Positions 10,161-23,206 are shown, counted from the stretch's first letter. The stretch: 64,000 nucleotides of DNA from Hippophae tibetana (GCA_037013495.1 CM072811.1:27737659-27801658); one strand, 5' to 3'. Translations and numbers: made by a program. Notes: generated by a model from the sequence alone, not told the origin.

Positions 10161-12549
10161 TGGCCCACCAAACAATTTCTTAGAAAAGATAAATTATCTA
10201 TTATTTAGAATGTATAATAATATTTCAGAATTTAAAATTAAGGTAAAAACTTTTTCTAAAATACAAATATCAATAAATTAATTAAATTTTTGTTTTGTTT
10301 GCTGTTTCCACATTGTATTAAGGGTGGGATATTACCACGATTGTTTTTTATTGTTTTCACGTTCTATTTAATATAAATATTTTAAATTGATAAAATATCA
10401 TTTTATCTTTATTATATTTCTTCTATGAAATTCAATTAATTTAAAAATATTTTATCAATTTGCATATATATAACGTGGAATTAATGAAATAAAATGTGAT
10501 AATAACTTTAACCTTAATTTGATGAGTGATGATTATATTCTAGAATTAATAAATAATTCTGTTTGAGAGGAAAAAAAATGGTAATTTTATAGTAACAATA
10601 ATTTTTGTTATTGATATAATAAAAGTGAATAAAATATCAATTTTATATTTATTATTAATTACATTTTAATGTCATTACTATTGTATAATATTATTAATCA
10701 TAAATTATTTTTATTATTATAATAATTTACATTACTCGAAAAAATAGGATAATAGTATTGCCATAATTATTTTTGTAATTGTTATTATAAAAATATATGA
10801 TATGTTTATTATATCCATACAATTAATTATATTTTAATAGTACTATTAATAAATAAAATTATCATTAATAAAAAAATAATTGTATCAATATTGTTTAACA
10901 AATTGTAAGTTTTTTCCTTTAAAAGTAATAGTAATAATGTGTGATTAATTATATGATTTGAAGTTCATATATTTTTATTATTTTATTAAAAATTAAAATT
11001 TTTTATTTTATTTTATTTTTTCAATTGTTAATATTTAAATATTACATATAAGATAATATTCTTTATAGCTTAATTTTTTAGTAAAATTTGTTATTAAATT
11101 TTCTCAAATATGATATGAGATTGTAAAATCTTTAGTTTAAAACTCTTCATTTCTAAAATTTTCACCATTATTAATTTGACATTTTTCTTACACTTCTCCT
11201 CCCTTAAAAGTATATCTACTCTTTGATGACTCATTCAAATAAATTATATATTATTTAACGAATCAATAAAATTGTATCTAATTTTACTTGTTAATGTTAA
11301 AAAAATATATACTAAACTCATAAATAAAAACTTATAATATTGGTTTATTTAATTCATAAGTGAGAATTAATTAAAAAAATTCATCTAATAAAAACACAAT
11401 AATTTAAAATGATTTGTTCAATTTTTTAATCTACACACAAAATTCCAAAATAAATTTACTAACCTTATTTTGACACATAAAATACAATATGTAAAGAAAT
11501 TTAAATTCAACAAATTATTTTTTCTATTTTAATTTGTGCAGCGACATAATAATTTCCTTGTTTTTTTAGCCGTACATCTCGCTGACATGAATGGTTATAT
11601 ATATATATTACTCATATAGCCTTTTTGGCTTTTACCATGCACATACGCTCAATAATGACTAATAATTAGAAAGGTATATTTTTATGTACATAATTAAAAC
11701 TATATTTTTTTTAAATAATCATTATCGAAAAGATATAAAAAAAATATAGTTAATTAAAATCGAATATATTATTATTATTATTATTATTTTATATACATAT
11801 AATTACATAAAAAAAATATAATTTTAATAATAAAACATATAATACTTTGTATAATTAGATTAAATTTTATTTATTTTTACTTTATATTTTTTTTATTTTA
11901 TTTAAAAATATGTGCTAAATAGTTAAAAAATAAAAAAATAATGTTAATATTTTAAATAATAAAGTAAATTAAGAATTAAGTTAACATTTAATTTTTTAAA
12001 CTAAATATATTTTGAAATAAATATAAAAAAATAAAAAATATAATTAAATACTATAAAAACTACTACCAATTAGTAACCAAATATATCAAAAAATAACGTG
12101 GAGTTGTTATTAGTAACCAAATTTATATATATTATCATGAGTTTGTTTGGATGTGTTTATCTTAATTTTTTTTTCAATAAAAGTGATTTAAAATAAAGTG
12201 GTTTGGTTAAAAATGATTTGAAGATAAACATTTAGATGTTTGAGATGAAAATGTTAGAAATAATTTTGAATAATATGTTGATAATTTTTTTACGATGAAA
12301 TCCTGCTTTCAAAACTCAACGATTTTTAAGTACCTTGAAAGTATTTCGATCCATTTAAAAGAACTTTTAACAAGAAGAAAAGCGATTCTACATACATTAT
12401 ATCATTTTTAAGTATTAGGTGATTTTTATTTTTATTATTATTATTTCTTCTTTTAACTCTAACAAGTAGAAAAAAGAAGTGGAAAAAAATTAATAAATAA
12501 TTCGGAGAGCGTGGACAAAGTACATAAAGTTTAATTATAAATATTATTT
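10161..12549. other. AT-rich intergenic DNA, nothing recognised
   Basis: Long AT-rich stretch with (ATT)n-like runs (about 11768-11790) and a short (AT)n tract (about 11597-11610). No coding signal. The 'gtttgtttggatgtg' around 12140 resembles hAT-type miniature element ends, but no partner end was found. Confidence 0.5.
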
Positions 12550-12552
12550 GTT

Positions 12553-12730
12553 ATCTCAAGATTATTTGTATTTATTTTATTTATTTGTTAACTTTTTAAA
12601 GAATATTTCTTTGATATATATATCTATTTGATATAAGATAACAATATATTAAGTATAAAATATCTCTTTGATATAGGATCACAATATCAAACAAATGATT
12701 TATTCTCTCTTTTATATATATATAATTATT
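12553..12730 (+). repeat. Left LTR-like repeat of the collapsed copia relic
   Basis: Paired with 13813-14010. It is AT-rich with internally repeated 'tatctctttgatata' segments, so the alignment is not unique and the limits are approximate. Confidence 0.5.
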
Positions 12731-12828
12731 ATATATTAAGTATAAAATATCTCTTTATATATAAGATAGAAGTAATTATTCCCTTTTCAACAAAGATAGA
12801 AGTATTTCTTTTACTATAATCCCTATTT

Positions 12829-13790
12829 ATGTTGATGAAATACACCTTATTGGCAATAATTTTCAAGAAATGGAACATTTTAAGAAGTTTCTCTTTAAAC
12901 ACTTTCACATGAAAGATCTTATCGACTTAAAAATATTTTCTAAGTATTGAATTTTCTCAATCAAAAAAGAGAATTTTCATGTCAAAGGAAATATGTAATA
13001 GACATTTTACAATATTTAGGACTTTTTAGAGCACGTTTGGATAAGTTTTCAATGGGAAAAAATATTAAACTTACTCCTACATATGTGGTCTTATTGAATG
13101 ATCCAATAAAGTACATAAGATTGATTAATAGATTGATTTATCTTCATGTAACAAGGTCCCGATATAGTATATATACTTTTTTTTTCACATTGAGTCAATT
13201 GATGCATGAACCCAGAAAGTCACATTAGGATGTAGCTTTATGATTCTCAGGTACAATCATGGTTAAGATTTACTATTTTTCTTCTTCAAATAGTCTTACT
13301 CTTAAGGCATTTTGCGATTCATTCATATTATGGAGGATGTTGTGCCATAAGATGATTAGTTATAATATATTGTATTTTTTTTTTAGATTCTCTCATCTCA
13401 TGGAAATCCAAGAAACAAGCCAATGTTGTTAGATCATATGCAGAAAGTGAATATAGAGTCATGGAAAACACGTGCTTGAGATTAACATGATTACATGATA
13501 TATTGCAAGATTTAAAGGTTAGGTTGCACAATCTCTTATATCATTTTTTTACGACAACTAAGCTGCCTTATACATCATAACAAATCTCATTTTTTATAAA
13601 CATACAAAGCACGTTGAGATAGATTGTCATATTGTTTAAGAGAAACTACAAACTAGAATTATTAATCCTTCGTACATACCCACCCACTTATATTTGATGG
13701 ATATGTTTACAAAAGCTTTATGAAATGATCAATTTATGACATTGTGTAACAAGTTTATACTTCATAATATTTACTCTCTAATTTGAGATG
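12829..13790 (+). pseudogene. copia pol remnant: RT active-site end through RNase H
   Basis: Reading + strand frames with shifts, the sequence starts at the RT catalytic motif, which reads YVDE instead of the usual YVDD, followed by HLIGNN (12829-12860). It continues through the 'HFHMKDLIDL' segment and the RT tail with 'CQRKYVIDILQ' and 'LINRLIYLHVTR' (12970-13160). The RNase H segment '[11 protein letters not shown]' with a 'SYAESEYR' match follows at about 13385-13460, and a degraded RNase H end runs to about 13790. Several frameshifts and stops interrupt it. It encoded the polymerase of a copia element and is now nonfunctional. Confidence 0.8.
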
Positions 13791-13812
13791 GAGAATTACG
13801 AATCTTTTGAAT

Positions 13813-13994
13813 TATCTCAAAATTATTTGTATTTATTTCATTTATTTATGGTCTTCTGTAAGAAATATCTTTGTAATATAAAGTTACCATTTTTTAATTA
13901 AGAAATATCTTTTTGATATAACATCACAATATATTAAATATGAAATATCTTTTTGATATAAGATTAAGATATATTAAACAAATGATTTATTCTC

Positions 13995-14010
<16 letters not shown>
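13813..14010 (+). repeat. Right LTR-like repeat of the collapsed copia relic
   Basis: Starts just after the pol remnant, near the purine-rich 'gagatggagaa' (13786-13796), which could be the polypurine tract. It matches 12553-12730 in order and orientation and ends in a (TA)n tract near 14010-14027. Confidence 0.5.
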
Positions 14011-14026
<16 letters not shown>

Positions 14027-14030
14027 TATT

Positions 14031-17000
14031 AAATTAATATAAAAATATATTCATATATTCTTATTCTATTTTTTAGTTATCTTTTGCAATTTATTAAATA
14101 GTGACCTGTAAGCACAGGTTAATTGTTACTCTTCGTTTTTTAAACCTTGTGAAGTGGATTTCTTGGTTAATACAACAAGCTGTTGGATCCTCTCCGTGCA
14201 TGGCTAGCAATTAATAAGCTTATTATTTAGAAAATGGTAAAAGTATAAATTTTTTTAACTTAAAATAAAAAATGATATCTTTTTAAGATCAGTTAATATA
14301 TTTTTATTATTAAATTTTTTTTATACATCATTTTAATTAAATATCGTTTAATTAAAATAATTAAAATTAAATTATATTTATTTAAAAATATTTAATATTT
14401 AACGTTGTTTAATTAAATTAAAAATATTATTTCTATTATTATAAATTTTTTTAAAAAATATTTTTTATTTAATTTCTCTCTACTATTTTAGATTTTCTTT
14501 GGGAGTGCAGCCTAAGATTCGTTGGTGGCAGTATGGTTGGGTTAAAATGTTTGGTAAATAAAATAAAATAATACTTTGAGTTATTTTACTTAATATATTA
14601 ATATTTTTTATTTCTTATATTATTAAAATATTTCATTTTAATATCAAAATTTAAATATTAGTAACCTTTAAGTTATTTTAAATAGTATTTTTTTCATTTT
14701 TTGAAAACATGTGTTCTGTATGATAAGTTGGACAAAGAAATTTATGAAAATTTAAGAAAATGAATAATAAAAATTACCATTATATTTCATAGAAGATAAA
14801 AAATTAAGAAAAAATAATAAAAATAACTCTCAAAACTTGTAATCATAAAAATAGCAACAAATTATGTCCATGTTATACATTTTGTATTAAGGCATTGACA
14901 ACCCTTTTTTTTTAAGAGTTTTTTTTAGGAAGTTAAGTCATAGATTTCTACGTGATATCAAAGCTAATTTCTTAACTTCTCATTGGTGCCCAAAAAGCCT
15001 AGTAATGTGCTCACACTTAGGACACAACTCCACCTACAATCTCAACCATGACCACCAACCAATGTGAAGGGGTTTATTAAATCATACATCGATCAAAGAC
15101 CTTGTTTTTGACAATTCTTACTCTCTAAGAATTCTTTTGATGAAAGTTAAGTCATGAATTTCTACTAACATCAAATGCAAACACATAATTTCTTACCTAA
15201 AATTGTTCAAACATTAATGTAGCTAAAGAATGGATATTAACCATCAGGTGTGTAGAGGTATTAAAGAAAAACTAGCTTAAAAATGGTTTCCTTTCAACGA
15301 TTAAATAAATTAAAATACTTTACATGATGACAAAAGTCTAAATGGCAAGGAGCCGAAGCATTGTTAGGTGATTTTGGGACTTTGAGTCTTAATTTAGGGA
15401 TTAATGTTAAATTATTTAGTTTTAATACTTAGATTCAATTATTGATATATTTTTTAATCAATTTAAATAGTATTTTTTTCTTCTCTTCACATATGTCTTA
15501 CTAGACAAACAGGATAATATTGAAAATTTAAGAGGAAAAAAAAGAAGATAAAAGTGTAGTAGGATGAATCTTAATTTTTTTTAGGTTAAACTTTTAAAAT
15601 TAAATTACTCATTGTTTATATATTATATAAAATTTTCATGATATTATAACTTCAATCATATAAAGATGTACCTTCAAAAAGAAATACAAGTGATCTAAAT
15701 ATAATTAAAATATGTTAATTATATAAGATTTTCGTGAATGATTCACATTAATTTAGTATTTCTAAGTATTATGAAGCTTTCATTCTTTTGAAATAATACC
15801 TTTTAAGATTGATAACTCATTTTTACTTTATCATTGATTTGAAACAATACATCAACATTAATCTATAATTTTTGTATCACATGAATTAGTGTGTTTAAAC
15901 ATTTGTTTAAGTTGTTTATTTTCCATCTTTGTTCTAAGACCATTAAAAATAACTTCTCTCGAGTTACTTACCAGCTTTGTTCTAAAATCATTATTTTTTT
16001 TTTTAAAAAGAAGACAAACATGGTTAGTATTACTATCGAGTGCTTTGCCTTGCCAAACTTTCTACTGTTTACTAATTCAAAGGATTCAATTCATTATCCA
16101 GCTTTTTTTCTGATGCTATAAACAGTAAGTTTAATATATATATATATTAAAACATTGCAACAAAAAGATTATAACGGTTGAAGACAATACACCACCAAGA
16201 GCAAAGCCATAAAATTTTTATTGAGGTGATTGAAGGTTAATTGTTTTAATTTCGTATTACAATACAAAATTTATATCTTTCATGTTAACATTTCATCGTG
16301 ACCTTTATAGAAATTATTTAAAGTAGAAAAATATATAAAATACAATAAATTTCATACATAAATATACTAAATTGACTAATTAATACTACTTTAAAATTAA
16401 AAATAAAATAAACATATTAAAATCTAAAATATTAATATAATTTTACTAAATATTAAAGTCTAAAAAAATATTAGCAAGAGACTTCAAATAAATTAAAAAG
16501 ATTATTGAAATAAGATGTCAATAATATTATGACATGATATACATTATGAATAAAATATATCTATTTTAAATTAAAATTAAAAAATGATAAAATATTATAT
16601 TCACATATTGTATGCTCCTATTGATAAGTATTTTCATTTAGTATCACTTATTGCACTTTCTCTTATTAAAAACATAAATAATTAGAATAAACGTTTTTAC
16701 TGTGTGCTACATATAATATACATTTAGAAAAAGGATAATAGATGTTTATTTTATAAAGGTAATGAATTAATGATGTCCTATTTTTGAAAACAATAATGAA
16801 ACATCACAAGTCTATTATATTTATAAAATAAATTTCTACAATTTTTTTTTACAAAAGTAACGAATTTATGTTACCTTACTTAATAAATATAAATATAAAA
16901 TATTTTATTAAAAATAACATACTTCAACAAAATAAAAATATGAATGAATTGAATTAATTTTTATTTTTGGCCAAATTAAAACACTTCACTTCCCAAATCC

Positions 17001-17395
17001 GAAAACTAAAAACTAACTACTTAACAGTCACTTTCATGATAAGTGTAATAGTATGATACATTTTCTTTTCATAATTTTAACATTCTCCTCCATTTTTTTC
17101 ACAGCACGAGAAAAGAACAAATACCAAAAGGTAAACTTCATGGTAAGAATTACGAAAAACTTAAGTAAAAACCTTTTGCATCAAAAACATAATCTAATTT
17201 GACAATAATAATTTTGAACCATGGAATCTATTTAGAGAAAGTAAGAAGGATCTCATACGAGACTTCTAATATGAATAATTAAATCCATCAAAATAAAGAA
17301 AACATATTATAGATGATCCCTTTTTTAAATGGTCCATAACTAAGTGTCCCTAGGAGATCAATCCTAAATGTATCTAGTACCGACTCTAATACAAA
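14031..17395. other. AT-rich intergenic DNA, nothing clearly recognised
   Basis: Mostly A/T with stops in all frames. A weak internal duplication is visible around 14930-14985 and 15145-15200 ('ttaagtcat..atttctac' then 'taatttctta'), suggesting a very old repeat. Two overlapping open frames of 74-76 codons near 15889-16121 are hydrophobic and Phe/Leu-rich with no recognisable family; I do not call them genes. Confidence 0.45.
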
Positions 17396-17399
17396 TTGA

Positions 17400-18710
17400 A
17401 AACTTAAATTATGAATTTAATTAATCTAAAAGTTGGTGAATGAGTAATTTTGTAAACAATGACTAATTAAAAATTATCACAACACCAAACATGGATAGCA
17501 CAACAAATATAAATGCGAAATAAAAATGAATATGATATTCAAAATTTTAAGTGAAAATAAATTAAGCCACAACAATAACTTAAAAGAAAATCTACCCTGA
17601 CCACCCACCCTATTCACTACAAAAATTAAATGTTCAATTATAGAAACGTCTTAAACTATGCTTATAGTAATAAGTCCTTCGTGTAATCTACTTACGACTT
17701 ATCGTTTCTTCTCTATAAGGTAGGTACATGGATTTAGACCAACGTTTCGATCTACTCAAGTCCCACAAGCAATCGAACCCATTTGACGAGTTCCTAAAAT
17801 TTGTTAGCACAATAAAACCGTGCAATGCATGTCCTCACATATTTCAATAATGAATAATCATAATTTATTGCTTCATGAACAAAAAAAAGTTAAACTTAGA
17901 AGCAACAAAGATGAATTAGAACCATGAAAAGCTCAAAATCATATGAATGCAACAAATAGGCATATGAATTAATCAAAAATAACCATATAATATATTTAAA
18001 CAATTGAAATAAAAACAAGCCTAAAATTAGTTTTTTAGAGAGAATACAGTAAGAATAATGCAAAAATAAATGTGTGGTCTGTAACAATAAACAATAGGTT
18101 GTTTATATAGAAAAATTAAAACCTTAAACATATGACAATGTTAAATAACATTTATTTAAAGTTCCTTCTCTTAAAAGAATTAGTAATACCCATTTAAGAA
18201 AGGAGTTTTTGATACTTATATCAATTCGCTCTAATAAAAATAGAAATATTTAATTTGTAAAAAACAAGCTTGACAAATCATATCTTGATTGATCGAGATC
18301 CTTTTCAATTGATCAATCAACGATAAGTTAAATGTGTATTTTAACCCAAGGGTACTCGATCGATATTCGATTGATGTTGGATCGGTCAACCCAATACTCG
18401 ATTGATCGAGTCCTTAAAATTTGCAACCCAAGAGCTCCTAGATTGATTGAGATTGATTTAAACCTCAATCAATCGACACCTTGTTAGATCAATCGAGTAA
18501 CATTTTATGAGCACAAAAATAATACAATTTGTTTGCATAATGTGCTTATGAATGTATTTTTAAGTGTGATAGGATGTGAATTTATACCCGAAGAACACTT
18601 ATTTGAAACTCGGGTGTTTCTTCGGCTTTAATTAATAGACATAATAATGAGCCTAGAAACTAGTTCACAAAAAAAAAAAATTTGTCTACAAATATCGCCA
18701 ACACTTATAA
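17400..18710 (+). repeat. Dispersed repeat family, copy 2 (about 1.3 kb)
   Basis: Second copy of the family seen at 2730 and 58200. It shares 'aatgttcaatta' (17628-17640), 'gaccaacgtttcgatctactcaagtc' (about 17737), 'ttaagtgaaaataa' at the start block, the 'gtttatatag' segment (about 18098), the GATTGATC-rich stretch (18280-18500) and 'cctagaaactag...atatcgccaaca' at the 3' end (18650-18705). It is more diverged than copies 1 and 3 are from each other. Confidence 0.55.
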
Positions 18711-18916
18711 TAAGAAATAATCTTCAAGAGTATACAAATATACCATAATTAAGAATCCTAAAGCTTAAGCAAACTAACAAGACAACTACACATTCATTTA
18801 AATAGATAAAGCGAAATTGAAATTCAAACATTGCAGCATGGCAAATGAAATGAACAAAATAAATAATTCAAAATCTTTAAAATTGATTAAATTTAAGATA
18901 CATTTTAAGTGGAGAA
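18711..18916. other. Spacer between repeats
   Basis: Short AT-rich spacer; nothing recognised. Confidence 0.5.
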
Positions 18917-20102
18917 TCATCAAAGTGATTAATACTTGAAATGACAAGATGAAAACGACCACAACAATAATAATACATGCATGTCTTTAACTACTCAAAT
19001 AGTGGATAGTTATTCAGGTTCAAACTATTACATTCAAATTGACAGGTGAAAAGAGCAAGAAAACCAGAGAACACAAACTGAAATAACAGCGAACAACTTT
19101 AAATAAAATAAAGCAGTCGACATGAATAATACCAAAAATATAAAACAAATGAGTGTTGAGGGAAGTTTGAATTATACTTTATACATTCTATCACTCTCCT
19201 GCCTTAAACATGATACCATTTTATAAGTCGTTAAGAAACCAACTCTTTTAAAACTTAAGTTGTTAGGAGAAGACCAACTATATTTTTATACATTATATCA
19301 ATGAAATGTGTCGTTGAATTGAACATCAGAAAAACATGTTAGTGATTTAGTTGAATAAACATTTTCCAGACAACTAAACTGTGTTTTCAAAGTTCATTTG
19401 ACATGAAAAACACAATAGAAGCTACAAGAACAATGGGATCAGATTAATCCAAGCACTAACATTGCATAGATATAGATGATAAGAAGCAATATAATCCAAA
19501 ACAATCAAAGTGATTAATACTTGAAATGACAAGATGAAAACGACCACAACAATAATAATACATGTATGTCTTTAACTACTCAAATAGTGGATAATTATTC
19601 AGGTTCAAACTATTACATTCAAATTGACAGGTGAAAAGAGCAAGAAAACCAGAGAACACAAACTGAAATAACAGCGAACAACTTTAAATAAAAGAAAGCA
19701 GTCGCCATGAATAATACCAAAAATATTAAACAAATAAGTGTTGAGAGAAGGTTAAATTATACTTTTATACATTCTATCACTCTCCAAATGGAACCTCTAG
19801 TAATGATACCATTTTATAAGTTGATAGGAAACCAACTCTTCTAAAATTTAAGTTGTTAGGAGAAGACCAACTATATTTTTATACATTATATCAATGAAAT
19901 GTGTCGTTGAATTGAACAACATCAGAAAAACATGTTAGTGATTTAGTTGAATAAACATTCTCCAGACAACTAAACTGTGTTTTCAAAGTTCATTTGACAT
20001 GAAAAACACAATAGAAGCTACAAGAACAATGGGATCAGATTAATCCAAGCACTAAAATTGCACAGATATTGATGATAAGAAGCAATATAATCCAAAACAA
20101 TC
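18917..20102 (+). repeat. Tandem duplication, two units of about 585 bp
   Basis: Unit 1 (about 18917-19505) and unit 2 (about 19502-20102) are offset by 585 bases and match almost base for base. For example, 'cttgaaatgacaagatgaaa' and 'gaagcaatataatccaaaac' are shared, with only scattered substitutions and small indels ('catgcatg' versus 'catgtatg'). The high identity points to a recent duplication. No coding potential was seen. It lies just downstream of exon 2 of the minus-strand V-ATPase c pseudogene, where the last intron and exon would be expected. Confidence 0.9.
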
Positions 20103-20507
20103 AACCAAAATCAAAGCTGAAAATATCAAAGGAAAGAACACAAAACAGCTTTAAAAAAGACAAAAAATCTGACCTAGTACAACACAATACACAAATCATT
20201 TTAAAGATACAGATAATAGAACAAACCTAACACCAGCATCGCCGACGACACCAATGGCCATTCCAGCAGAGAGCCCAGCAAGACCACAAGCGAGACCAGA
20301 AGAGAGACGAGCATAACCGTCAAACAGATAATACGATTTAGCCTTAGGGTTAATCCGTAATAATTAACCCATAAATACCTAAGACACCAGCCCTAACAAC
20401 TGGAGCAATCGATTTCATAACAAGCTCAGGCCTCATCACTCCCATTGACGCCACACCGACACCGCTCTTCGCCGTACCATAAGCAGCTTCCATACCTCCT
20501 CCAACTT

Positions 20508-22255
20508 GATTCTCCTGATGTGGCTGGTTTTTCCGGCCACTTTGACTGCTGCCAAATCCTTCTTTAATGGAGGATCTTCATCTCGACCACCAGATCCTTC
20601 TTCTTCTAAGTCTTATGCAGCTATAGTGGAAAAAAACACTCTCGTCTACCACCTTTACAACATAGGCCCTTCCCTTTAAAAAGCCCAATCTCTCATCAAG
20701 GAGAGCCAGACTTCACTTATGATGAGATTTACAGATCAGTAGATCCATTACGCTTTTCTTTGATAGAAAGTTCTCCTCAGGCCGTCCCTCTGTAGATGAG
20801 ATTAGACCTTATGTTCGCACTCACTGGATGATGAACAGCGAAGTTCATATTGAATTACTCGATCCAAGTTCATATTGAATTACTCGATCCAAGACATGTT
20901 ATTATGAGGTTCTCATCACAAGAAGATTTCATTCAAGCTTCGACCAGGGAATCTCTCATCATTAAGGTTTATTATTTCAAGTTTCTCCGGTTTGATCCGC
21001 GGTTTGAATCTTCTATTGTACCGCTTTTGATCTCTCCCCCCTTAATTTCTTCAATCCAGACTACCTAAAATCTATTGCAGAGGTGATAGGTAGGGTTATG
21101 AGATTTGATGGCCCAACGATAGGGTTGGTGTGGCCAGACCACTGTGCAAATATAACGCTCGCGTCTGCGTGGAGATAAATCTCTTAAAGCCTAGGCCAAA
21201 TCAGATCTGGTTAGGAATGGATGCAAGAGGAAAATGGCATAAAATCATCCACGAGAGAATTCCTAAGTTTTGTTCCCACTGCATGCTTCGAGGCCACGAC
21301 AATGAAAGTTGCAGACATCTTCTTCAACCTATGGAAAAAAGAGTAAAAACCTAAAAAGGGTTCAGAAAGTCTTTCACAAAGACCCTTACACAATAGGGCA
21401 AGCCCTAAATGAGTAAGGCCAAACTCAAGGCCTCAGATTCTCACGAAAGCCATTGATGATCATCAGAACAACCAGATCGTTATTCAGCCCTCAGATAAAG
21501 AGACATCTACCCACCCCCCTCCCCAAAGGCAATCAATGAAGTTGAATAAGCACTCCCGGCAGAAAAATTGTATTGAGATTTCGAGCATTGATTTGATCGT
21601 TCATGATCCTGCTCCATCTGCTCTCAATACATTGATTCATCAATCCACTCATGATGATATCAATGCTAGTAATCTTCCTTTACAGTAGTCTTATTGCCAT
21701 ATCTCTGAGAACAATCATTCTGATATCGTTTCAAAAGAAGAGACATTGGCAGATATCTCTTCGAATCAATCCGATTCTGTTTATAGAAATTCAAAGGCTC
21801 TTAAATGCATGCATAGAGAAGACTGGGCCCAAAGCATTGCAGGTGAGCAGATCAGCAAATAAGATTTTGAATATCTGTAGCTATAGAGATTGTTCTTTTG
21901 GGTCAGAAAATTTGAGAACTTCCAGCTATCAAGGAGACGAAAAGCTTCTTCTGATTTTGATCTGACTTCCTTCATCATGGAAGGTAAGATATTGCTTACT
22001 TTTAGGGCTCGACCAATTTGCTTTGTTATCAGATAAGGAACATATTTTGAGCGAGCCCCGACTAATAATCGAAAGGGCTGAAACTGCTTGGTTGTCCCTT
22101 TCTAGTAAGGGGGGCATCCTCATTCCGGTTGAGGAAAATCAGAATCATGAGATTCATGCTCAAGTTTAAAAAAGTTGAGAACTCAAAAATGAAAGGTGGA
22201 CCTCTTACTAAATCTAAAAACATAAATGAACGAATTCGAATTAGCAATCCGTAAC
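20508..22255 (+). mobile_element. LINE-type ORF1 (DUF4283 / zinc-knuckle) remnant inside the V-ATPase c intron
   Basis: Read on the + strand with shifts. A Ser/Pro-rich start holds SKSYAAIV (about 20605). A DUF4283-like region follows with 'IGKFSSGRPSVDEIRPYV' (about 20765-20815), 'HVIMRFSSQEDF' (20895-20930) and 'FDPRFESSIVPL'. Then comes a segment with VCVEINLLKPRP and a CCHC knuckle FCSHCMLRGHDNESC (about 21265-21315), and finally a degraded charged tail. This is the gag-like ORF1 typical of plant L1-type non-LTR retrotransposons. No endonuclease or reverse transcriptase is present and several frameshifts interrupt it. Its orientation is opposite to the host gene. The intron may also hold a short inverted or repeated flank: 'gaaatgttgaag' occurs at 22262 and 22327. 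Element ends are not exactly placed. Confidence 0.75.
20842..20891 (+). repeat. Exact 25-bp tandem duplication within the LINE ORF1
   Basis: agttcatattgaattactcg-type 25-base unit occurs twice back to back (20842-20866 and 20867-20891). Since 25 is not a multiple of 3, it shifts the ORF1 frame and is one of the disabling changes. Confidence 0.9.
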
Positions 22256-22418
22256 ATATATGAAATGTTGAAGGCTTGATCCGTCAGCTAATCTATAAGG
22301 ACTGTAATTTTCTGTGGAAACAAACGAAATGTTGAAGTCTACTTACCCGTAAAGCAGCCGCGGCTCCAAGGAAACCTAAGAAAGGAGCTGTTTCATCACC
22401 ACTGAAAGTCGAAGCCAT

Positions 22419-23169
22419 TTTTTTCTGTTCATAGTTTTTCTTATCAGGTACCGATCAGCAGAGATCGGAAAATTGATCGACGAGTTGTTCGCTCAAGGCT
22501 TTTTCAGCCACTCTGCTGGTGTGTAACAGTTATCCGAATTAAACCGATTTAATTAATTCGAATTAATCTAATCTAATTTTACCAATTTTAAAAAATTATT
22601 AAATTAATTTAATTTAAATTTTTTAAAGCAATATATATTATATTAATTTTATATAATTATAATCATTCACATTATAACTTTTTTTTAATTATATTTATAT
22701 GTATTCGATTTTGATACAATTATATAGATAAATTTTATAAAATTATTGAATTTGGATAGAAAAATATACAATATGTATTGATTTTGATCAAATTTAAATT
22801 GATAAATTTATAATCCGTTGAGAGAGTGAAATATTATTAAATTATAAATAAATATATATTTTATTTTGTAATTTATTTATTATAGTTAAATATTATATGG
22901 AATGTGATCGCATTTAATTATTATTTTAATTTAAAATTAAATATAAATTTTAAATCTCTCTAATAATTTAATAATGATTCAAAAATTATAATTATTTTTT
23001 ATTTTCATAATTGTAACTATAAATAATATATTTTGATATAAATAAATAAATTTAAAATATAAATGTTATTTATATATAATAATAATTCATAAATAAATTT
23101 TAAAATTACTTTATCTGATTCTAAAAATATAATAGGTTCATTTAGATCTACCCCTCATCTTTAATTTAA
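22419..23169. other. Former V-ATPase c promoter side, then AT-rich DNA
   Basis: 22419-22520 is GC-richer and is probably the 5' leader and core promoter of the broken V-ATPase gene on the minus strand. Beyond 22520 the DNA is AT-rich with no recognisable feature. Confidence 0.4.

Positions 23170-23202
<33 letters not shown>
23170..23202. repeat. (TA)n microsatellite
   Basis: Uninterrupted TA dinucleotides for about 33 bases. Confidence 0.95.

Positions 23203-23206
<4 letters not shown>

Larger units (their letters stand above)
12550..14030 (+). mobile_element. Collapsed Ty1/copia relic: LTR-like repeat, RT/RNase H tail, LTR-like repeat
   Basis: A reverse-transcriptase and RNase H coding remnant (12829-13790) is flanked by two same-orientation, AT-rich repeats (about 12553-12730 and 13813-14010). 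They share 'attatttgtatttattt', several 'aaatatcttttttgatata'-type blocks and 'caaatgatttattctct'. The arrangement is LTR - 3' end of pol - LTR, with gag, protease, integrase and most of RT missing. The simplest reading is an internal deletion between the 5' LTR and the middle of RT. The outer LTR ends are too diverged to place exactly, and no target duplication was identified. Confidence 0.65.
20227..22418 (-). pseudogene. V-ATPase 16-kDa proteolipid subunit c, broken gene
   Basis: Exon 1 (22418-22347) starts MASTFSGDETAPF and ends at a good donor (GG^GTAAGT). Exon 2 (about 20507-20227) matches the plant V-ATPase proteolipid from the first transmembrane region ([18 protein letters not shown]) through the third ([27 protein letters not shown]) and ends at AG^GTTTGT. 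The intact protein is a four-helix membrane subunit of the proton-pumping Vo rotor. It is broken here. About 17 bases are missing after 'IYGLII' (near 20365), which shifts the frame into a stop. The exon 1/2 junction region is unlike the family. The last exon, with the fourth helix and its essential Glu, is not found downstream. A LINE-type ORF1 occupies the intron in the opposite orientation. A functional copy must exist elsewhere. Confidence 0.9.

Noticed and set aside
15889..16121. Two overlapping hydrophobic ORFs of 74-76 codons
   Set aside because: Phe/Leu-rich translation of T-rich DNA, no recognisable motif and no promoter context.
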